A stretch of 15,282 bases of DNA from assembly GCA_035646975.1 (NCBI GenBank), contig DASROJ010000073.1:1-15282 (forward strand), written 5' to 3'. The stretch's first letter is position 1. Each line of letters opens with the position of its first letter. Below are positions 13,688 to 15,282 of the stretch, in pieces. The translations under genes were made by a program, and so were the position numbers. Under the pieces are notes generated by a model, which was not told the origin of the DNA, made no database searches, and worked only from the letters and a program-made list of their open reading frames with translations. This DNA comes from DASROJ01 sp035646975 (GTDB taxonomy: Bacteria > Acidobacteriota > Polarisedimenticolia > JACPZX01 > DASXTC01).

Positions 13688-14272
13688 ATGCAGAAGCTGA
13701 CGATTCACGACGTGAAGGACCTGGTCGAGTACGAGAAGGTCCGTGACAGCTTTCGACGGCGGATCATCGAGACGAAGGCCCGTCGGCGGGTGACGGTGGG
13801 CGACCGCGTGAGCCTCGTGTTCGAGAATCGCGAGACCGCGCTGTCACAGGTCCAGGAGATGGTGCGCGCCGAGCGCATCGTCGATCCCGAAAAAATCCAG
13901 TTCGAGGTCGACACCTACAACGCGCTGATCCCGGCTCCTGGCGAGCTGTCGGCCACGCTGTTCATCGAGATTACCGATGCCGCGGACATCCGCCGCGAGC
14001 TGGACCGTCTCATCGGCCTCGATGCCCCGGGGGTCGTCTGGTTCGATCTGGGTGCGGCCGGGCGCGCCGACGGCCTGTTCGAGGCCGGCCACAGCAACGA
14101 GGAGCGGATCAGCGCGGTGCACTACGTGAAATTCCCGTTCTCGCCGGCGCAGCGCGCGGCTTTCCTGCAAATCCCCGAACTCTTCCTGGTCGTCGATCAT
14201 CCGGCCTACCGTCACCGCGCGTCGATCGCCGATGTGACGCGGCGGGCGCTGGCCGAGGACCTCGCGGGCTAG
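13688..14272 (+). CDS. DUF3501 family protein of unknown function
   Basis: The 194-residue soluble protein has no signal peptide or membrane segment. I recognise it as DUF3501 from the ordered motifs EYEKVRDSFRRRIIETKARR (residues 14-33), SLVFENRETALSQVQEMVRA (42-61), the YNALIP segment (77-82) and SAVHYVKFPF (142-151). The family has no established activity. It is typically found beside the Fe-S oxidoreductase type encoded just upstream, and the 12-base gap here supports one transcript. It contains several conserved-looking histidines (His145, His171, His176) but no cysteines, so it does not carry an Fe-S cluster. It may be a partner or assembly factor of the oxidoreductase. Its TAG stop shares a CTAG with the convergent sod stop. 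Confidence 0.88.
   Translation: MQKLTIHDVKDLVEYEKVRDSFRRRIIETKARRRVTVGDRVSLVFENRETALSQVQEMVRAERIVDPEKIQFEVDTYNALIPAPGELSATLFIEITDAADIRRELDRLIGLDAPGVVWFDLGAAGRADGLFEAGHSNEERISAVHYVKFPFSPAQRAAFLQIPELFLVVDHPAYRHRASIADVTRRALAEDLAG
14269..14272. other. Shared CTAG: overlapping convergent stop codons
   Basis: The palindrome CTAG supplies the TAG stop of the DUF3501 gene on the plus strand (14270-14272) and of sod on the minus strand (14271-14269). The two genes therefore have no intergenic space and no room for a dedicated terminator. Each transcript must run into the other gene or end inside it. Confidence 0.9.
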
Positions 14273-14880
14273 CCGATCTTCAGCTTGCGCGCGGCCTCGA
14301 AGCGATGGGAGATGTCCTTCCAGTTCCAGACATTCCAGATCGCCTCGAAGAACTCGGTCTTGCGGTTCTGGTATTGCAGGTAGTAGGCATGCTCCCAGGC
14401 GTCGATCACCATCAGCGGCACGCCTCCCTGGGCGAGGTTCGACTGGTGGTCGTATATCTGCGTGATGAGAAGGCGCTGCCCGATCGGCTCCCACACGAGC
14501 GCCGCCCATCCCGAGCCCATGACCGTGGCGGCGACCTCGTTCATCTGCTTGCCGAACATCTTGAATGAACCCAGGTCGCGCTTGATCGCGTCGGCCAGGG
14601 CGCCGTCCGGCTCGCCGCCGCCCTTCTTCATCATGTTCTGCCAGAAGATCGAATGCAGGATATGCCCTGACAGGTTGAAGGCGAGAGCCTTCTCCAGGGC
14701 CGCGAGTCGCGTGAAGTCCTCCTTGGCGCGCGCCTCGTCGAGGCGTTCGAGCGCGGTGTTGGCGTTCTTCACATACGCGGCATGGTGCTTGCCGTGGTGA
14801 AGCTCGATGATCTTCGCGGAAATATGAGGCTCGAGCGCGCTGTGATCATAAGGGAGATCGGGAAGGACGTACTGCGGCAT
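14269..14880 (-). CDS. Superoxide dismutase, Fe/Mn family, Mn-type signature
   Basis: The 203-residue cytoplasmic enzyme converts superoxide to oxygen and hydrogen peroxide. Metal ligands fall at His28 (IIELHHGKHHAAYV), His76 (SGHILHSIFWQNM), and Asp160 and His164 (VIDAWEHAYYLQYQN). Two positions point to the manganese type: Gly72, four residues before the second ligand (Gly77 in E. coli SodA), and Gln146 in DHQSNLAQ, where MnSODs place the active-site glutamine. Iron enzymes instead put Gln near residue 69. Metal use should still be tested, as cambialistic enzymes exist. GGAGGTG precedes the ATG at 14880. It faces the peroxide operon, and its product peroxide is the substrate of the rubrerythrin encoded there. 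Confidence 0.96.
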   Translation of the reverse strand: MPQYVLPDLPYDHSALEPHISAKIIELHHGKHHAAYVKNANTALERLDEARAKEDFTRLAALEKALAFNLSGHILHSIFWQNMMKKGGGEPDGALADAIKRDLGSFKMFGKQMNEVAATVMGSGWAALVWEPIGQRLLITQIYDHQSNLAQGGVPLMVIDAWEHAYYLQYQNRKTEFFEAIWNVWNWKDISHRFEAARKLKIG

Positions 14881-14932
14881 GAGGCACCTCCATTCGGATC
14901 GGGGGCAATCGTCCGTTCAGCAGGGTAAAGAA

Positions 14933-14961
14933 AGCCTAGTGCGGGGATCGAGCCGTCGCAA
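14933..14961 (-). promoter_or_regulatory. Candidate sod promoter
   Basis: On the minus strand TTGCGA (14961-14956) and TAGGCT (14938-14933) are 17 bases apart, matching four and three of six consensus bases. The start would lie near 14926, giving a leader of about 46 bases ending in GGAGGTG. The 89-base gap 14881-14969 shows no terminator after the hydrolase gene, so readthrough is also possible. Confidence 0.35.
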
Positions 14962-14969
14962 TGAGGTGA

Positions 14970-15282
14970 TCACCCCGGCGTCGGGATCGCCTCGTCCATC
15001 CGCCGCGCAAGGGCTTCGAGCTGGCCGTCGAAGTTGTGCCCGGCGCCGGCCACGGGCAGCACCCTGGCTCCGTGCGGCAGCGACGCGGCCAGCGCCATCA
15101 CGAGCGGCAGTGCGCCGAACTGGTCCTGCGCCCCCTGGATGAACGCGATCTGCCTGTCGCAGCGCGTCAGGAAGGAAAAGTCGTACAGCGACACCGGCAC
15201 GCCGATGCCGATCAGCGCCGTTACCCGGGCATCGTCGCATCCGGTCTTCAGGCCGACGAAGGCGCCGAAGGAATAGCCGGCG
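14970..15282 (-). CDS. Alpha/beta hydrolase, C-terminal part
   Basis: The gene enters from the right edge and only its last 103 codons are present. The first visible residues are AGYSFGAFVGLKTG, a GxSxG nucleophile elbow with the Ser in GYSFG. FIQGAQDQFGALP follows, where the Asp is the likely catalytic acid, and then VAGAGHNFDGQ, where the His completes the triad. Spacing and motifs match small cytoplasmic alpha/beta hydrolases with a short C-terminus. The substrate cannot be told from this fragment. It lies 89 bases upstream of sod on the same strand, so the two might be cotranscribed. The TGA stop is at 14972-14970. Confidence 0.85.
   Translation of the reverse strand, partial: AGYSFGAFVGLKTGCDDARVTALIGIGVPVSLYDFSFLTRCDRQIAFIQGAQDQFGALPLVMALAASLPHGARVLPVAGAGHNFDGQLEALARRMDEAIPTPG

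Noticed and set aside
11513..13708. Minus-strand open frame of about 730 codons opposite the PerR-rubrerythrin-oxidoreductase genes
   Set aside because: It spans four well-supported plus-strand genes, has no recognisable domain, and has an Arg/His-rich composition typical of antisense frames in GC-rich DNA.
1..15282. tRNA, rRNA, CRISPR arrays, insertion sequences or phage attachment sites
   Set aside because: Nearly all of the window is protein-coding with short gaps (longest 157 bases), and no cloverleaf, repeat-spacer array, transposase or flanking terminal repeats were seen.

Overview
The window is dense, GC-rich coding DNA of roughly two thirds G+C, with no RNA genes, insertion sequences, CRISPR arrays or phage genes that I can see. 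It fits a Gram-negative-type bacterium: there is a periplasmic-adaptor cassette with a predicted lipoprotein, succinyl-CoA ligase followed by ndk, a PerR-type regulator and rubrerythrin next to a superoxide dismutase. This combination suggests a high-GC soil or sediment lineage such as Acidobacteriota, Myxococcota or a related uncultured group. I cannot fix the phylum from this sequence.

Layout. (1) Positions 1-2231, minus strand: the first two genes of a hydrogenase-4/complex-I-like membrane module, hyfB-like then hyfC-like; the hyfC-like gene runs off the left edge. (2) Positions 2389-8830, plus strand: a five-gene, translationally coupled operon. It encodes a membrane-anchored DHp-receiver protein with no ATPase domain, a stand-alone receiver, a GAF-GAF-TM-HlyD fusion, an RND-type adaptor lipoprotein, and a PqqD-like/M50 protease/HlyD fusion. 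Junctions 3, 4 and 5 are ATGA overlaps and the first two genes are 1 base apart. (3) Positions 8901-11398: sucC-sucD-ndk behind a near-consensus sigma-70 promoter whose -35 box sits in a perfect dyad. (4) Positions 11443-14272: an oxidative-stress operon of a PerR-like regulator, rubrerythrin, a GlpC/HdrD-like Fe-S oxidoreductase and a DUF3501 protein. It converges on (5) a Mn-type superoxide dismutase (14269-14880, minus). Upstream of sod on the same strand is a truncated alpha/beta hydrolase (14970 to the right edge).

How the genes may work together. Region 2 is the most likely new system. Two of its proteins carry related HlyD modules, one fused to cytoplasmic GAF sensors and the other to a PqqD-like domain plus an intramembrane zinc protease. 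They are joined by an adaptor lipoprotein and receiver-domain proteins, but no ABC, MFS or RND permease and no outer-membrane channel is present. It could be a sensor-gated peptide-processing or export machine that uses the M50 protein as its membrane core; that is inference. Region 4 together with sod looks like a peroxide/superoxide defence island. The Fe-S oxidoreductase or DUF3501 protein might supply electrons to a rubrerythrin that lacks its own rubredoxin domain.
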